Source: Thiosocius sp963736445 (GTDB lineage: Bacteria; Pseudomonadota; Gammaproteobacteria; Chromatiales; Chromatiaceae). Taken from it: a stretch of 64,000 nucleotides of DNA. The notes beneath the pieces were generated by a model. That model was not told the origin of the DNA, did not search any database, and saw nothing but the letters and a program-made list of their open reading frames with translations. The DNA lies in contig CAVTOY010000016.1 of NCBI GenBank assembly GCA_963736445.1, positions 1 through 64,000 of the forward strand, in the 5' to 3' direction. This document shows, one piece after another, positions 25,354 to 33,632 of this stretch (the first letter of the stretch is position 1; each line of letters starts with the position of its first letter). Both the position numbers and the translations under genes were made by a program.

Positions 25354-26259
25354 TCAGATGACCGTTGCGTCCTCCGCAGCTGTCTGTCTCACCCGGCGCA
25401 TGGGCTCGCTGTCGAGGATGCGCTGAATCTTTTCGGCATAGGCAGGATCAGTCGCATAACCGGCCTGTTGCAAGGCGCCGAAATAGGCCTTTGCATCCTG
25501 GGTCTTTGCGAGGGCGTCGCGGTAGCGCGGATTGCGCTGCACGAAGTCGACATAGTCCCTGAAGCTGTCCTCGAAGGAGCTGTAAGCGCGAAAATTTGCG
25601 CGCGTCTTCAGCGCAACGCCATCGCGGTATTCCAGTGTGCTGACGCGCACCTTCTCACCCTGCCAGCGCGAATCGGCCTTGATACCAAACAGGTTGTGGC
25701 TGCTGTCGCCACTGTGGTGCCGCATCACATGGCGTCCCCAGCCGGTCTCCAGGGCCGCTTGCGCGAGTAAGGCCTCGGGAGCGAGCTGCAGCTTCGCGGC
25801 GGCCTCCTCCGCGGCTGGCCAGAGCGTGTCGAGAAACGCCTCCGGCGAACCATCGAGCAAGGCCGGCGCATCGCTCGGCGGTGCGCCGGTGGCGGCCCGC
25901 GGCTGGGCGACGATCGGCATGCCGAGATAGTCCTTGGGTGCAAGGTCGCTATGCGCCATCGAGATGCCCCCGCCGAGCTGGCGCTTCAACACGTCGGCCA
26001 GGCCGATGCCCGCGCCCTGTGACATATCCATCGCGATCTGTTTGTCGAACATGTCGCGATACATCTCGCTCTGCTTGCTGTCCATCAGACCACCACCGAA
26101 GCTGGCATCGCGCATGCTCTTGAGCATCATCTGCAGGAACAGCGACTCGAACTGGCGCGCCACCTGGTCCAGCGCCGCCCCCTGGTCCTCACGGGCGCGT
26201 GCGCGCAGCGCCGCGAGGCCGGAAAAATCGGTGTAGACCTGTTCCATATCGACCATCAT
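25354..26259 (-). CDS. flgJ: Flagellar rod cap / peptidoglycan hydrolase
   Basis: A 301-residue two-domain FlgJ. The N-terminal rod-cap domain (QFESLFLQMMLKSMRDASFG, MYRDMFDKQIAMDMSQGAG) is joined to a C-terminal glucosaminidase-type domain (EALLAQAALETGWGRHV, with the catalytic Glu, then SHNLFGIKADSRW and VSTLEYRDG). This dual-domain form, typical of beta/gammaproteobacteria, cuts peptidoglycan so the rod can pass. The start at 26259 (MMVDMEQVY) is 9 nt after the flgI stop; a second ATG or the downstream MEQVY could also serve. Confidence 0.93.
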   Translation of the reverse strand: MMVDMEQVYTDFSGLAALRARAREDQGAALDQVARQFESLFLQMMLKSMRDASFGGGLMDSKQSEMYRDMFDKQIAMDMSQGAGIGLADVLKRQLGGGISMAHSDLAPKDYLGMPIVAQPRAATGAPPSDAPALLDGSPEAFLDTLWPAAEEAAAKLQLAPEALLAQAALETGWGRHVMRHHSGDSSHNLFGIKADSRWQGEKVRVSTLEYRDGVALKTRANFRAYSSFEDSFRDYVDFVQRNPRYRDALAKTQDAKAYFGALQQAGYATDPAYAEKIQRILDSEPMRRVRQTAAEDATVI

Positions 26260-26268
26260 CGTGCGACC

Positions 26269-27384
26269 TCAGATCACCACCAGATCGGCCTTGAGTGCGC
26301 CGGCCTGACGCAATGCCTCGAGGATCGCCACCAGATCGCTCGGGCCCGCACCGACCTGGTTGACGGCACGCACCACGGTGTCGAGTGTGACACCCGGATC
26401 GAAAACGAACATGCGACGATCGCCCGGCGCGGCCACTGAGACATCCGACTGTTGTGTAACGGCCGTCCTGCCGCGTCGTGCTAACGGACCGGGCTGTGAC
26501 ACCTCGGCATTCTCGCTGATGGTCACCACCAGATTGCCATGCGAGACCGCCGCAGGACTGACGCGGACGGTGCTGTTGATCACCACGGTACCCGTGCGCG
26601 AATTGACGATCACGCGCGCCACGGCGGCAGCGGGCTCGACCTGGAGGTTCTCGATCATCGATATGAAGCCGACCCGCTGGCCGATGTTCTTCGGTGCATT
26701 GACCTTGACCGAAGTGGAGTCGACAGGGAACGCCGTGCCCTCCCCGATCGCCTTGTTGATGGCATCGCTGACGCGCTGTACGGTCGTGAAATCGCTGTCC
26801 TTGAGATTCAGGGTCAGCAGCGGCTCCTGTCCAAACGGCGTCGGCACGCTGCGCTCGACGGTCGCGCCACCCGGTATGCGCCCGGAACTCGGCACGTTGA
26901 CAGTTATCTTCGACCCGTCGGAACCCTCTGCCGCGAGCCCGCCGACCACCAGGTTGCCCTGTGCGATGGCGTACACCTGACCGTCGATACCCTTCATCGG
27001 GGTCATCAGCAGGCTGCCGCCGCGCAGGCTCTTGGCATCACCGATCGACGACACGGTGATATCGAACTGTTGCCCGGGCTTGGAGAACGGCGGCAGGTCG
27101 GCATGCACCGTCACCGCAGCGACGTTCTTTGGGTTCAGCTGGACATTCGGCGGCACCACGATACCCAGCTGGGTCAGCAGGTTGCGCAGGCTCTGCCGGG
27201 TGAACGGCGAGGATCCCCCCTTGTCGCCACTGCCATCCAGGCCGACCACCAGCCCGTAGCCGAGCAGCTGGTTGTTGCGCACACCCTGTATCGTGGCCAG
27301 GTCCTTGATGCGCTCGGCCTGCAGTGGTTGTGCCAAAACCACCAGTGCGGCGATCAGCAGGCTGCGCGTGACGATTCGGTTCAT
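26269..27384 (-). CDS. flgI: Flagellar P-ring protein
   Basis: A 371-residue P-ring subunit exported by Sec: a signal peptide (SLLIAALVVLAQPLQA) is followed by ERIKDLATIQGVRNNQLLGYGLVVGLDGSGDK, the FlgI hallmark. It forms the periplasmic bushing around the rod in peptidoglycan. The C-terminus SDLVAILEALRQAGALKADL is conserved. In-frame TTG and GTG codons at 27396 and 27393 precede the ATG at 27384; I choose the ATG because it directly precedes the signal peptide and leaves a 12-nt gap after flgH. Confidence 0.94.
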   Translation of the reverse strand: MNRIVTRSLLIAALVVLAQPLQAERIKDLATIQGVRNNQLLGYGLVVGLDGSGDKGGSSPFTRQSLRNLLTQLGIVVPPNVQLNPKNVAAVTVHADLPPFSKPGQQFDITVSSIGDAKSLRGGSLLMTPMKGIDGQVYAIAQGNLVVGGLAAEGSDGSKITVNVPSSGRIPGGATVERSVPTPFGQEPLLTLNLKDSDFTTVQRVSDAINKAIGEGTAFPVDSTSVKVNAPKNIGQRVGFISMIENLQVEPAAAVARVIVNSRTGTVVINSTVRVSPAAVSHGNLVVTISENAEVSQPGPLARRGRTAVTQQSDVSVAAPGDRRMFVFDPGVTLDTVVRAVNQVGAGPSDLVAILEALRQAGALKADLVVI

Positions 27385-27396
27385 TTGACTCACCAA

Positions 27397-28128
27397 TCAG
27401 AATGGCCAGACGGCCGAGATGAAGAACTTGGCCAGCCAACCCATCTTCGAGGAATCGGAGACCTGGCCGTCCCCGACGTAGACCAGGGTCGCATCCGCAA
27501 TGCGGGTGGAGTCGACGGTGTTGCGATCACTGATGTCTTCGGGACGGATCGTGCCCGACACGCGGATATATTCATTGCCGCCGGTCATACCGATGCGCTT
27601 CTCGCCGCGGACCCTGAAGTAACCGTTCGCCAGTACCTCGGTCACGGTCACCGAGATCGAGCCGCTGAATTCGTTGTTCTGGGTGTTTTCCGCATCACCG
27701 GAAAACGAGGTGTTCGACGAGAGGCTCTGACTCAGGTCATACGAGCCGTCGGCGAACGGCAGATCGAAGCTGATGCCACGACCGAAAAAGGTCGGCGACG
27801 CGATCTCCGTCCTGTTGCTCTTATCCACCGAGCCTTCGTTGGTCTGCGAGGCCTCGGTGTCCTCGACCAGGTTGACCAGAAGGACATCACCCACCCGGCG
27901 GGCAATGACGTTCTCGAACCAGCTTCGCTCGTAGCCGGACTGAAAGATCGCGCCGTTGCCCTGCGGTGGCGGCGGCACCTCCACCGGCGGGGCCGCCGCA
28001 AACTCGGGGTCACGCTTCGGCGTGGAATTGCAGCCGCCGAGCAGCGCCGCGGTTATTGCGAGCAACAACAGCGTGCGCAGCCCCAAGCCAATGCGATACA
28101 CCTCGGTTTCTGTCTGGCTGAACATCAT
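27397..28128 (-). CDS. flgH: Flagellar L-ring lipoprotein
   Basis: A 243-residue outer-membrane L-ring protein. The lipobox LLGGC (signal peptidase II, Cys32) ends a hydrophobic leader; the first ~14 residues before it are unusually long. Conserved FlgH segments include ERSWFENVIARRVGDVLLV, SGSISVTVTEVLANGYFRVR and RVSGTIRPEDISDRNTVDS, with the C-terminus GWLAKFFISAVWPF. The RBS (GAGGTAAAGG) supports the start at 28128. It lies between flgG (26 nt) and flgI. Confidence 0.94.
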   Translation of the reverse strand: MMFSQTETEVYRIGLGLRTLLLLAITAALLGGCNSTPKRDPEFAAAPPVEVPPPPQGNGAIFQSGYERSWFENVIARRVGDVLLVNLVEDTEASQTNEGSVDKSNRTEIASPTFFGRGISFDLPFADGSYDLSQSLSSNTSFSGDAENTQNNEFSGSISVTVTEVLANGYFRVRGEKRIGMTGGNEYIRVSGTIRPEDISDRNTVDSTRIADATLVYVGDGQVSDSSKMGWLAKFFISAVWPF

Positions 28129-28154
28129 CCTTTACCTCAGGTCATCCCCGGAGC

Positions 28155-28940
28155 CTAGAGCTGCTGGCTCACATAGGCGAGCATGTCATCGGTCGTCGAG
28201 ATCGCCTTGCTGTTCATCTCATACGCGCGCTGGGTCTCGATCATGTTGACCAACTCCTCGACGACGTTCACGTTGGAGCTCTCCAGGGAGCCCTGGATCA
28301 ATGTGCCCATGCCGTTGCTTCCCGGCGTGTCGACCTGCGCTGAGCCACTGGCCGCGGTCTCGCGATACAGATTGTCGCCAATCGACTCCAGACCAGTGGG
28401 GTTGACGAACTGGGCGAGGGTTATGTTGCCGATCTGCGTCGGACTGTTGTCACCGGCGACCATCGCCGATACCGTGCCGTCCGAGCCGACGGTAACGTTG
28501 AGCGTGTTGTTGGGTACGGTGATCGCCGGATCCAGCAGATAGCCGTTCTGGGTGACCAGCTGGCCCGAGGAATCCAGGCCGAAGGAGCCATCGCGCGAGT
28601 ACACCAGGCTGCCGTCGGGGTGGCTGATCTGAAAGAAACCGTTACCCTGGACCGCGATATCGAGGCTGTTGTTGGTTTGTACGATGTTGCCCTGGGTGTG
28701 CAGCTTCTGCGTTGCCACGGTGCGCACACCGGTACCGAGGTAGAGTCCCGACGGCAGGGTCGTATCCTCGGTCGACGAGGCGCCAGCCTGGCGGACGTTC
28801 TGGTACATCAGGTCTTCGAACACCGCGCGATCACGCTTGAAGCCTGTCGTGTTGACATTGGCCAGGTTGTTGGAGATGACGGCCATGCGTGTCTGTTCGG
28901 CATCGAGCCCGGTCTTGGCGATCCAGAGTGCGGGGTACAT
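28155..28940 (-). CDS. flgG: Flagellar distal rod protein
   Basis: A 261-residue distal rod protein. The N-terminal rod motif is QTRMAVISNNLANVNTTGFKR; the C-terminus is VVEELVNMIETQRAYEMNSK. VQGNGFFQI and LGTGVRTVATQKLHTQG are FlgG-specific. The open frame starts at 28976, but the ATG at 28940 (MYPALWIAKTGL) has AGAGG placed 8 nt upstream and matches the family start. Confidence 0.95.
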   Translation of the reverse strand: MYPALWIAKTGLDAEQTRMAVISNNLANVNTTGFKRDRAVFEDLMYQNVRQAGASSTEDTTLPSGLYLGTGVRTVATQKLHTQGNIVQTNNSLDIAVQGNGFFQISHPDGSLVYSRDGSFGLDSSGQLVTQNGYLLDPAITVPNNTLNVTVGSDGTVSAMVAGDNSPTQIGNITLAQFVNPTGLESIGDNLYRETAASGSAQVDTPGSNGMGTLIQGSLESSNVNVVEELVNMIETQRAYEMNSKAISTTDDMLAYVSQQL

Positions 28941-29033
28941 GATGTGGACCTCTTGGGTTGGCAGGCCACGTCGCATGGCGCGACAGCGGCACTTGGTTCA
29001 GTTGATAAATGCTGTGCAAATCTCTTGCCAGCC

Positions 29034-29774
29034 TTAGATGGGTTTGATGATGCTGGATGCCGCCGTCGAGCTTTCCTCGGCGGTCTTCATCATCTTGACC
29101 TGCAGTTCGAAACGTCGTGACAGCTCGATCATGTCGACCATCTCATTGACCGCATTCACGTTGCTGGACATCAGCGCACCGGGGACCACACGCTGCGCGG
29201 GGTCGGCCTCTGCCACCTCGCCGTCCTTGCGGCGGAACAGCCCGTCTTCACCCTTTGCCATCTGATCCAGCTGCGGCGCGACCAGCTTTATACGGTCGAT
29301 CACCGCGAGCTGATCGGCGGCCGCACCCAGTGGGCGGATCGATACCGTGCCGTCGACGCCGATATCGATTTTCTCGAACGGCGGCAGCGCGATCGGCCCA
29401 CCGTTGCCCATCACCGGCAGGTTGTTGCCGGTCACCAGCAGGCCATTCTCGTCCACCCGCAGGTCGCCCCGACGACTGTAGCCCTCGCCGCCATCAAATG
29501 CCTGCAGCGCTATCCAGCCGCCGTCCCGGGGCGCGACGTCGAGATCGCGCCCGGTCTGCTGCACGCTGCCATGGTCGAAGTTCGAGCTCGGGCTCTCGTC
29601 CATTGCATAAACGCGCGTCGGGTAACCGGGGCCGAACACCGGCATGCTACGAAACTGATTGAGGTCGGCGAGGAATCCGGTCGTACTGGCGTTGGCCAGG
29701 TTGTTCGTTGCGGCGGCTTGCGCGATCAGGGTCTCTTTGGCGCCACTCATCGCGACGTACAGCATGTCATCCAT
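29034..29774 (-). CDS. flgF: Flagellar proximal rod protein
   Basis: A 246-residue proximal rod protein: MDDMLYVAMSGAKETLIAQA, AATNNLANASTTGFLADLNQ (rod motif), and C-terminal SSNVNAVNEMVDMIELSRRF. The MLYVAMSGAKE opening distinguishes FlgF from FlgG. It lies between flgE and flgG. The 87-nt gap from flgE contains a GC-rich inverted repeat described separately. Confidence 0.94.
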   Translation of the reverse strand: MDDMLYVAMSGAKETLIAQAAATNNLANASTTGFLADLNQFRSMPVFGPGYPTRVYAMDESPSSNFDHGSVQQTGRDLDVAPRDGGWIALQAFDGGEGYSRRGDLRVDENGLLVTGNNLPVMGNGGPIALPPFEKIDIGVDGTVSIRPLGAAADQLAVIDRIKLVAPQLDQMAKGEDGLFRRKDGEVAEADPAQRVVPGALMSSNVNAVNEMVDMIELSRRFELQVKMMKTAEESSTAASSIIKPI

Positions 29775-29797
29775 CGTATGCCCCCTCTGGTCGACAG

Positions 29798-29855
29798 CGA
29801 CGAGTCGCGAGGAGCGAGGACGAATTCACTTCGAACCTCGATCCTCGAGCCTCGC
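29798..29855. repeat. Imperfect inverted repeat of GCGAGG/CCTCGC units between flgE and flgF
   Basis: The left half carries GCGAGGAGCGAGGACGAA (29807-29824) and the right half the complementary-type units TTCGAACCTCGATCCTCGAG and CCTCGC (29830-29855). The arms pair imperfectly. Similar GAGCGAGG-type strings are common as dispersed intergenic repeats in gammaproteobacteria. It sits inside the flagellar operon and could form an mRNA hairpin between flgE and flgF. Confidence 0.5.
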
Positions 29856-29861
29856 TACTGA

Positions 29862-31103
29862 TTAACGGATGTTGATAATGGTCTGGGTGATCGAGTCCGC
29901 GGTGGAAATCACCTCGGCATTGGCCTGGAAGTTGCGCTGCGCGGTGATCAGATTCACCAGCTGCGCCGCGATGTCGACATTGGAGGCCTCGAGCGCGCCC
30001 GACTGGATCTGACCGAAACTGGATGTCCCGGCCTCGCCGAGCTGCGGCCCGCCGGACGCGAAGCTCTCCGCCCAGTTGGTGTCGCCGATCTGGCGCAGTC
30101 CCTGCTGATTGTTGAACTTGGCCAGCGCCACTTTGCCGAGCGCCGACGACTGACCGTTGGTATAGCGGGCGAAAATCACACCCTCGGTATCGATATCGAC
30201 ACCGGCCAGGCGCCCGGAGGTGAAGCCATTCTGGCTCAGATTGTTGACCGCGAAGGCCGAGCCGTATTGGGTGGTGCCGGCAAAATCCATATCAAGGGTC
30301 AAGGGGGCGGCGCCGTTGCCCGGATCGAAGGGTGCCATGGTTACGCTCGTCCCCGCAGCGCCATTGACGTCGGTCAATGCGCCCGTTTCGTCGAAGGCCA
30401 GGGTATTCGCGGCACCGACCGGTGTCCCGCCGACGTAGAGGTGTTGGTCCCAGGTGCGCGGCGCCGCTGCCGACTTGGCGAAGTACAGCGTCGCCGTGTG
30501 CGCGTTACCCAGCGAATCGTAGACCGTGGTCGACGTCGAGCCGTTGTAGCTGGCCGGATTCGCGGGATCGAAGACCGCGGTCGGCACCTCCTGCGACGAG
30601 TTGAGGTTGATCGCCGCACCGATGGTGGTCGATGGGTTCGGCGAACTCGGCGTGGTCGGCAGTTGCAGATCCTCCAGGACCCCGGTGTTGAAGGTCGTCG
30701 CACCGCCGACCCCGGTGGCCGCCTCGTAGATCTGCAGGCGGTCGCTGTTCTGGTTCATCACGTAGCCATCGCGATCGACACTGTAGGCACCCGCGCGCGT
30801 ATAGGCCTGCGTGCCGTCGGGTGACTTGAGCACGAAGAAACCCTGACCGCTGATCGCCAGGTCCAGGTTGTTCGAGGTGAAATCGATCGACCCCTGGCTA
30901 TGCTGCTGCGCCACCCTGGCGACGCGCACGCCCTGGCCGGCCGCGTTCGAGCTGGTGTCCTGGATGGAACTCGCATAGAGATCGGCGAATTCGGCCCGCG
31001 ATTCCTTGAAGCCGTTGGTGGCGGAGTTCGCGATATTGTTGCCGGTCACCTCCAGGTCGGTGGAAGCCGCGTTGAGGCCACTGAGAGCGATACGAAAGGT
31101 CAT
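29862..31103 (-). CDS. flgE: Flagellar hook protein
   Basis: A 413-residue hook subunit: MTFRIALSGLNAASTDLEVT, GNNIANSATNGFKESRAEFA (rod/hook motif), ISGQGFFVLKSPDG, and C-terminal ASNVDIAAQLVNLITAQRNF. The central domain with STTVYDSLGNAHTATLYF is the FlgE hook core. A ribosome site (CGGAG) precedes the ATG at 31103. Length is typical for short-hook gammaproteobacteria. Confidence 0.95.
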   Translation of the reverse strand: MTFRIALSGLNAASTDLEVTGNNIANSATNGFKESRAEFADLYASSIQDTSSNAAGQGVRVARVAQQHSQGSIDFTSNNLDLAISGQGFFVLKSPDGTQAYTRAGAYSVDRDGYVMNQNSDRLQIYEAATGVGGATTFNTGVLEDLQLPTTPSSPNPSTTIGAAINLNSSQEVPTAVFDPANPASYNGSTSTTVYDSLGNAHTATLYFAKSAAAPRTWDQHLYVGGTPVGAANTLAFDETGALTDVNGAAGTSVTMAPFDPGNGAAPLTLDMDFAGTTQYGSAFAVNNLSQNGFTSGRLAGVDIDTEGVIFARYTNGQSSALGKVALAKFNNQQGLRQIGDTNWAESFASGGPQLGEAGTSSFGQIQSGALEASNVDIAAQLVNLITAQRNFQANAEVISTADSITQTIINIR

Positions 31104-31117
31104 GATGGCTGCTCCGT

Positions 31118-31801
31118 TTAATAGATCTGTTGAATGTTGTTGAAGGCCATCGGTCCCAGGCCTTCGAGGTTCAGGGTCAGCCCATTGCTGCCATTGAGAT
31201 TCACGCTCTCGACCTTCGCGAACAGCTTGGTCTGCAGGTCGACCCCGCGGTCGTTCTGCAGGGCCTCGACGCGGACCGTGTAGCGTCCCGGCGGTGCGAA
31301 GTTACCGAGGTTGTCCATCCCGTCCCATGCGAAGTCGAGGCTGCCCGGTGGCGCCGAGCCCATTGGCATCTCCCGCACCAGCTGGCCCACCGAGTCGATC
31401 ACGCGCAGCGTGACCTGCGGACTGCTCTGTTCCAGATTCACCTGACCGCGCAGACTGCCACCGGGGAGCAGATAACCGCTGTCGACCGGGGCCAGGATCT
31501 CGCGACCGACCAGTGATCCCGCCTGCAGCGCCTGCCCGGAGGTGAGCGAAGAGGCCAGCGTCTCGAAGCTCTGATTTAGCTGCTCGAGGCCGGTGACAGA
31601 GCCGAACTGGGCGATCTGGCCGAGAAAGTCGCCGTTCTCCATCGGCTTGAACGGATCCTGATTGTTGAGCTGGGTGACCATCAGTTTCAGGAAGGTGTTG
31701 AGCCCCAAGTCAGTCGCCTTGTTGGTGCCGGACGTCGACGACTCCGACCGCGCCAGGCCAAGATCGGCGAATAGATCCTGTTGTGCATCAATGCCGCTCA
31801 T
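31118..31801 (-). CDS. flgD: Hook-capping scaffold protein
   Basis: A 227-residue hook cap, required for FlgE polymerisation. It has LGLNTFLKLMVTQLNNQDPF (the FlgD box), NGDFLGQIAQFGSVTGLEQL and the Ig-like FlgD domain (LDFAWDGMDNLGNFAPPGRY). GAGGTAATACAGC precedes the ATG at 31801. It is followed by flgE (14 nt). Confidence 0.94.
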   Translation of the reverse strand: MSGIDAQQDLFADLGLARSESSTSGTNKATDLGLNTFLKLMVTQLNNQDPFKPMENGDFLGQIAQFGSVTGLEQLNQSFETLASSLTSGQALQAGSLVGREILAPVDSGYLLPGGSLRGQVNLEQSSPQVTLRVIDSVGQLVREMPMGSAPPGSLDFAWDGMDNLGNFAPPGRYTVRVEALQNDRGVDLQTKLFAKVESVNLNGSNGLTLNLEGLGPMAFNNIQQIY

Positions 31802-31807
31802 GCTGTA

Positions 31808-32221
31808 TTACCTCCCGAGATTGATCGTTGCGCTCAGCATCTGCCGCGTGGCGTTCACCACTTCGACATTGTTCTGATACGCGCGCGAGGCCGAGATCAT
31901 GTTTGCCATCTCCTCGACGACATTGACGTTTGGCCGATAGATGTAGCCATCCGCGTCGGCCAAGGCATGCTGCGGCGCATATTCGCGCACCAGCGGTGCC
32001 TCGCTCTCGACGACACCGGCCATACGGACACCAACGGCCGGATTACGCGAATTGGCCTGGTCCAGCACCGCCTGGAATACCGGCTGACGTGCCCGGTAGG
32101 TGGAATCCGTACTGCTGGACACCGCGTCCACATTGGCCAGGTTGCTGGCGACCAGGTTCATGCGCAGGTTCTGCGCATTCATGCCGGAACCGGCGATATC
32201 GAAGATCTTGAAGCTACTCAT
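31808..32221 (-). CDS. flgC: Flagellar proximal rod protein
   Basis: A 137-residue rod protein: MSSFKIFDIAGSGMNAQNLR, MNLVASNLANVDAVSSSTDS and C-terminal VNVVEEMANMISASRAYQNN. The frame can be opened one codon earlier at a TTG (32224), but the ATG at 32221 is in a TGATG overlap with the flgB stop, marking coupled translation. Confidence 0.94.
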   Translation of the reverse strand: MSSFKIFDIAGSGMNAQNLRMNLVASNLANVDAVSSSTDSTYRARQPVFQAVLDQANSRNPAVGVRMAGVVESEAPLVREYAPQHALADADGYIYRPNVNVVEEMANMISASRAYQNNVEVVNATRQMLSATINLGR

Positions 32222-32613
32222 CAACCGCTACCCTTTATTGCCCGAATCAGACCCTTTATCCGCGAATCCAGGAAGCGCAGGCTCGCCTGATAGTGCATCG
32301 CATTGGCGCTGAACTCGCTTTGTTCACGCTCGACCTCGACGGTATTGCCATCCAGTGAGTCCTGCTGCGGCACGCGGTAGGCCATCCTGGTGGAGGCGAT
32401 CAGCCCCGCGTCGGGCCGAATATGGCCGCGATGGGTCGCGGCCAGACGGACCGGGTCCTGGATCTCTTTACGCAGCATGGCGCTGAAATCGAAATCGCGT
32501 GCCTTGTAGCCGGGGGTGTCGGCGTTCGCGAGGTTCGCGGCCAGCACCTCGGAGCGCCGTGCGCGCAGGCGCAATGACTCCTCGTGGATCCCAAATACAT
32601 CATCAAGCTTCAT
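32221..32613 (-). CDS. flgB: Flagellar proximal rod protein (first gene of the hook-basal body operon)
   Basis: A 130-residue rod protein: MKLDDVFGIHEESLRLRARR, SEVLAANLANADTPGYKARD (rod motif), and C-terminal QSEFSANAMHYQASLRFLDS. The open frame extends to 32667, but that stretch covers the sigma-54-type promoter, so the ATG at 32613 is the start. It leads the flgBCDEFGHIJKL operon. Confidence 0.93.
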   Translation of the reverse strand: MKLDDVFGIHEESLRLRARRSEVLAANLANADTPGYKARDFDFSAMLRKEIQDPVRLAATHRGHIRPDAGLIASTRMAYRVPQQDSLDGNTVEVEREQSEFSANAMHYQASLRFLDSRIKGLIRAIKGSG

Positions 32614-32650
32614 TGTTCCGGCCCATGCCGCAATGCCTGGCCTAGAACAG

Positions 32651-32666
32651 AGCAGAAGGCATGCCA
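32651..32666 (-). promoter_or_regulatory. Sigma-54-type promoter of the flgB operon
   Basis: The minus strand reads TGGCATGCCTTCTGCT, with GG and GC dinucleotides exactly 10 nt apart, as in the -24/-12 consensus TGGCAC-N5-TTGCW. It lies 38 nt upstream of the flgB ATG. RpoN/FleQ-type control of the rod-hook operon is the rule in Pseudomonas- and Vibrio-type flagellar hierarchies. Confidence 0.75.
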
Positions 32667-32739
32667 ACCGTTACGTGTTTATTTATTTCAATGACTTAGC
32701 TGGAGGCTGGCGGGCTATGGATAGCGCGTGGCGGCAAGG

Positions 32740-32762
32740 GCTTGCCGTTGCAAACGGCAAGC
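32740..32762 (-). terminator. 10-bp hairpin after cheR
   Basis: A perfect stem, GCTTGCCGTT / AACGGCAAGC, with a 3-nt loop, 9 nt beyond the cheR stop and upstream of the flgB promoter. No T-run follows on the minus strand, so termination may be partial. It separates cheV-cheR transcription from the flgB promoter. Confidence 0.45.
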
Positions 32763-32771
32763 GGTGGGGGA

Positions 32772-33632
32772 TTAGGATCGCAGACGATAGACCAGACCGC
32801 CCTGGAGGTTGCGCATCTCGAACAGGTCCTGGTGTCCGCTCATGGATTCGGTCGAGCCCAAGAACAGATGGCCTCCAGGATGCAGCGCCCGGGCGATTCG
32901 CATGATGATTTCGCGTTTGCGTTCCTGCGAAAAATAGATCAGGACATTGCGGCAGAAGATCACATCGAACCGGCCCAGCAGATCGAACGGCTGCAGCAGA
33001 TTGAAGGGCCGAAAACTCACGCGCTGGCGATAAAGAGGCAACAGCTCGATACAACCCTGCTGCTCGCGAAAATAGCGGCGCCGCTGTTCGTCGCTGAGTC
33101 CCCGCGCGGCCGACACCCCGCAGTAGCTCGCAGCCTGCGCCTGCGCCAGCGCAGTCGCCGAGATATCGGTACCGAGAATCTGATAATCCAGGCTGCGCCG
33201 GACCCGCCCGAGCTGCATGGCATCCTGCAGGCTGATCGACACCGTGTAGGCCTCCTGCCCGGTCGACGCGGCAGCTGACCAGATGCGCAGCGAGCTGCGC
33301 TCGGTATCGGCCAGGACGCCGTCGGTCAACACGCGAAAATGGACCGCGTCACGAAACCAGAACGTCTCGTTGGTCGTCATGGCATCCACAACCGCGGTCT
33401 GCAGGTCGCCGTGGTCGGCCGCTGACAACCTATCGATCAGTTCCGCGAAGCCGGCGATACCGAAACAGGTCAGCAGGCGCCCCAGCCGGCTGACCACCAG
33501 ATACTCCTTATCCGGACCCAGACGGATACCGACGCGCCGCTCGAGGAAATCGTGAATGACCGCGTACTGCGCGGGGCTCAGCTTGTGAGCCGCGGCAGGT
33601 TCTGTGAATCCGCTGTCGGGTAATGGCCTCAA
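32772..33632 (-). CDS. cheR: Chemotaxis protein methyltransferase
   Basis: A 286-residue MCP glutamate methyltransferase. The N-terminal all-alpha domain (LSPAQYAVIHDFLERRVGI, KEYLVVSRLGRLL) is followed by the SAM domain: TNETFWFRD, LRIWSAAASTGQEAYTVS, ILGTDISATALAQA, FDVIFCRNVLIYF and GGHLFLGSTESM. The open frame runs to 33707 inside cheV with no ATG; a TTG at 33632 overlaps the cheV stop as TTGA and starts MRPLPDSGF, so I take it as the real, coupled start. The cheV-cheR pair beside flgB is common in gammaproteobacteria. Confidence 0.9.
   Translation of the reverse strand: MRPLPDSGFTEPAAAHKLSPAQYAVIHDFLERRVGIRLGPDKEYLVVSRLGRLLTCFGIAGFAELIDRLSAADHGDLQTAVVDAMTTNETFWFRDAVHFRVLTDGVLADTERSSLRIWSAAASTGQEAYTVSISLQDAMQLGRVRRSLDYQILGTDISATALAQAQAASYCGVSAARGLSDEQRRRYFREQQGCIELLPLYRQRVSFRPFNLLQPFDLLGRFDVIFCRNVLIYFSQERKREIIMRIARALHPGGHLFLGSTESMSGHQDLFEMRNLQGGLVYRLRS

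Noticed and set aside
26539..28158. 539-residue plus-strand open frame
   Set aside because: Antisense to flgI and flgH, His/Arg-rich shadow sequence without family motifs.
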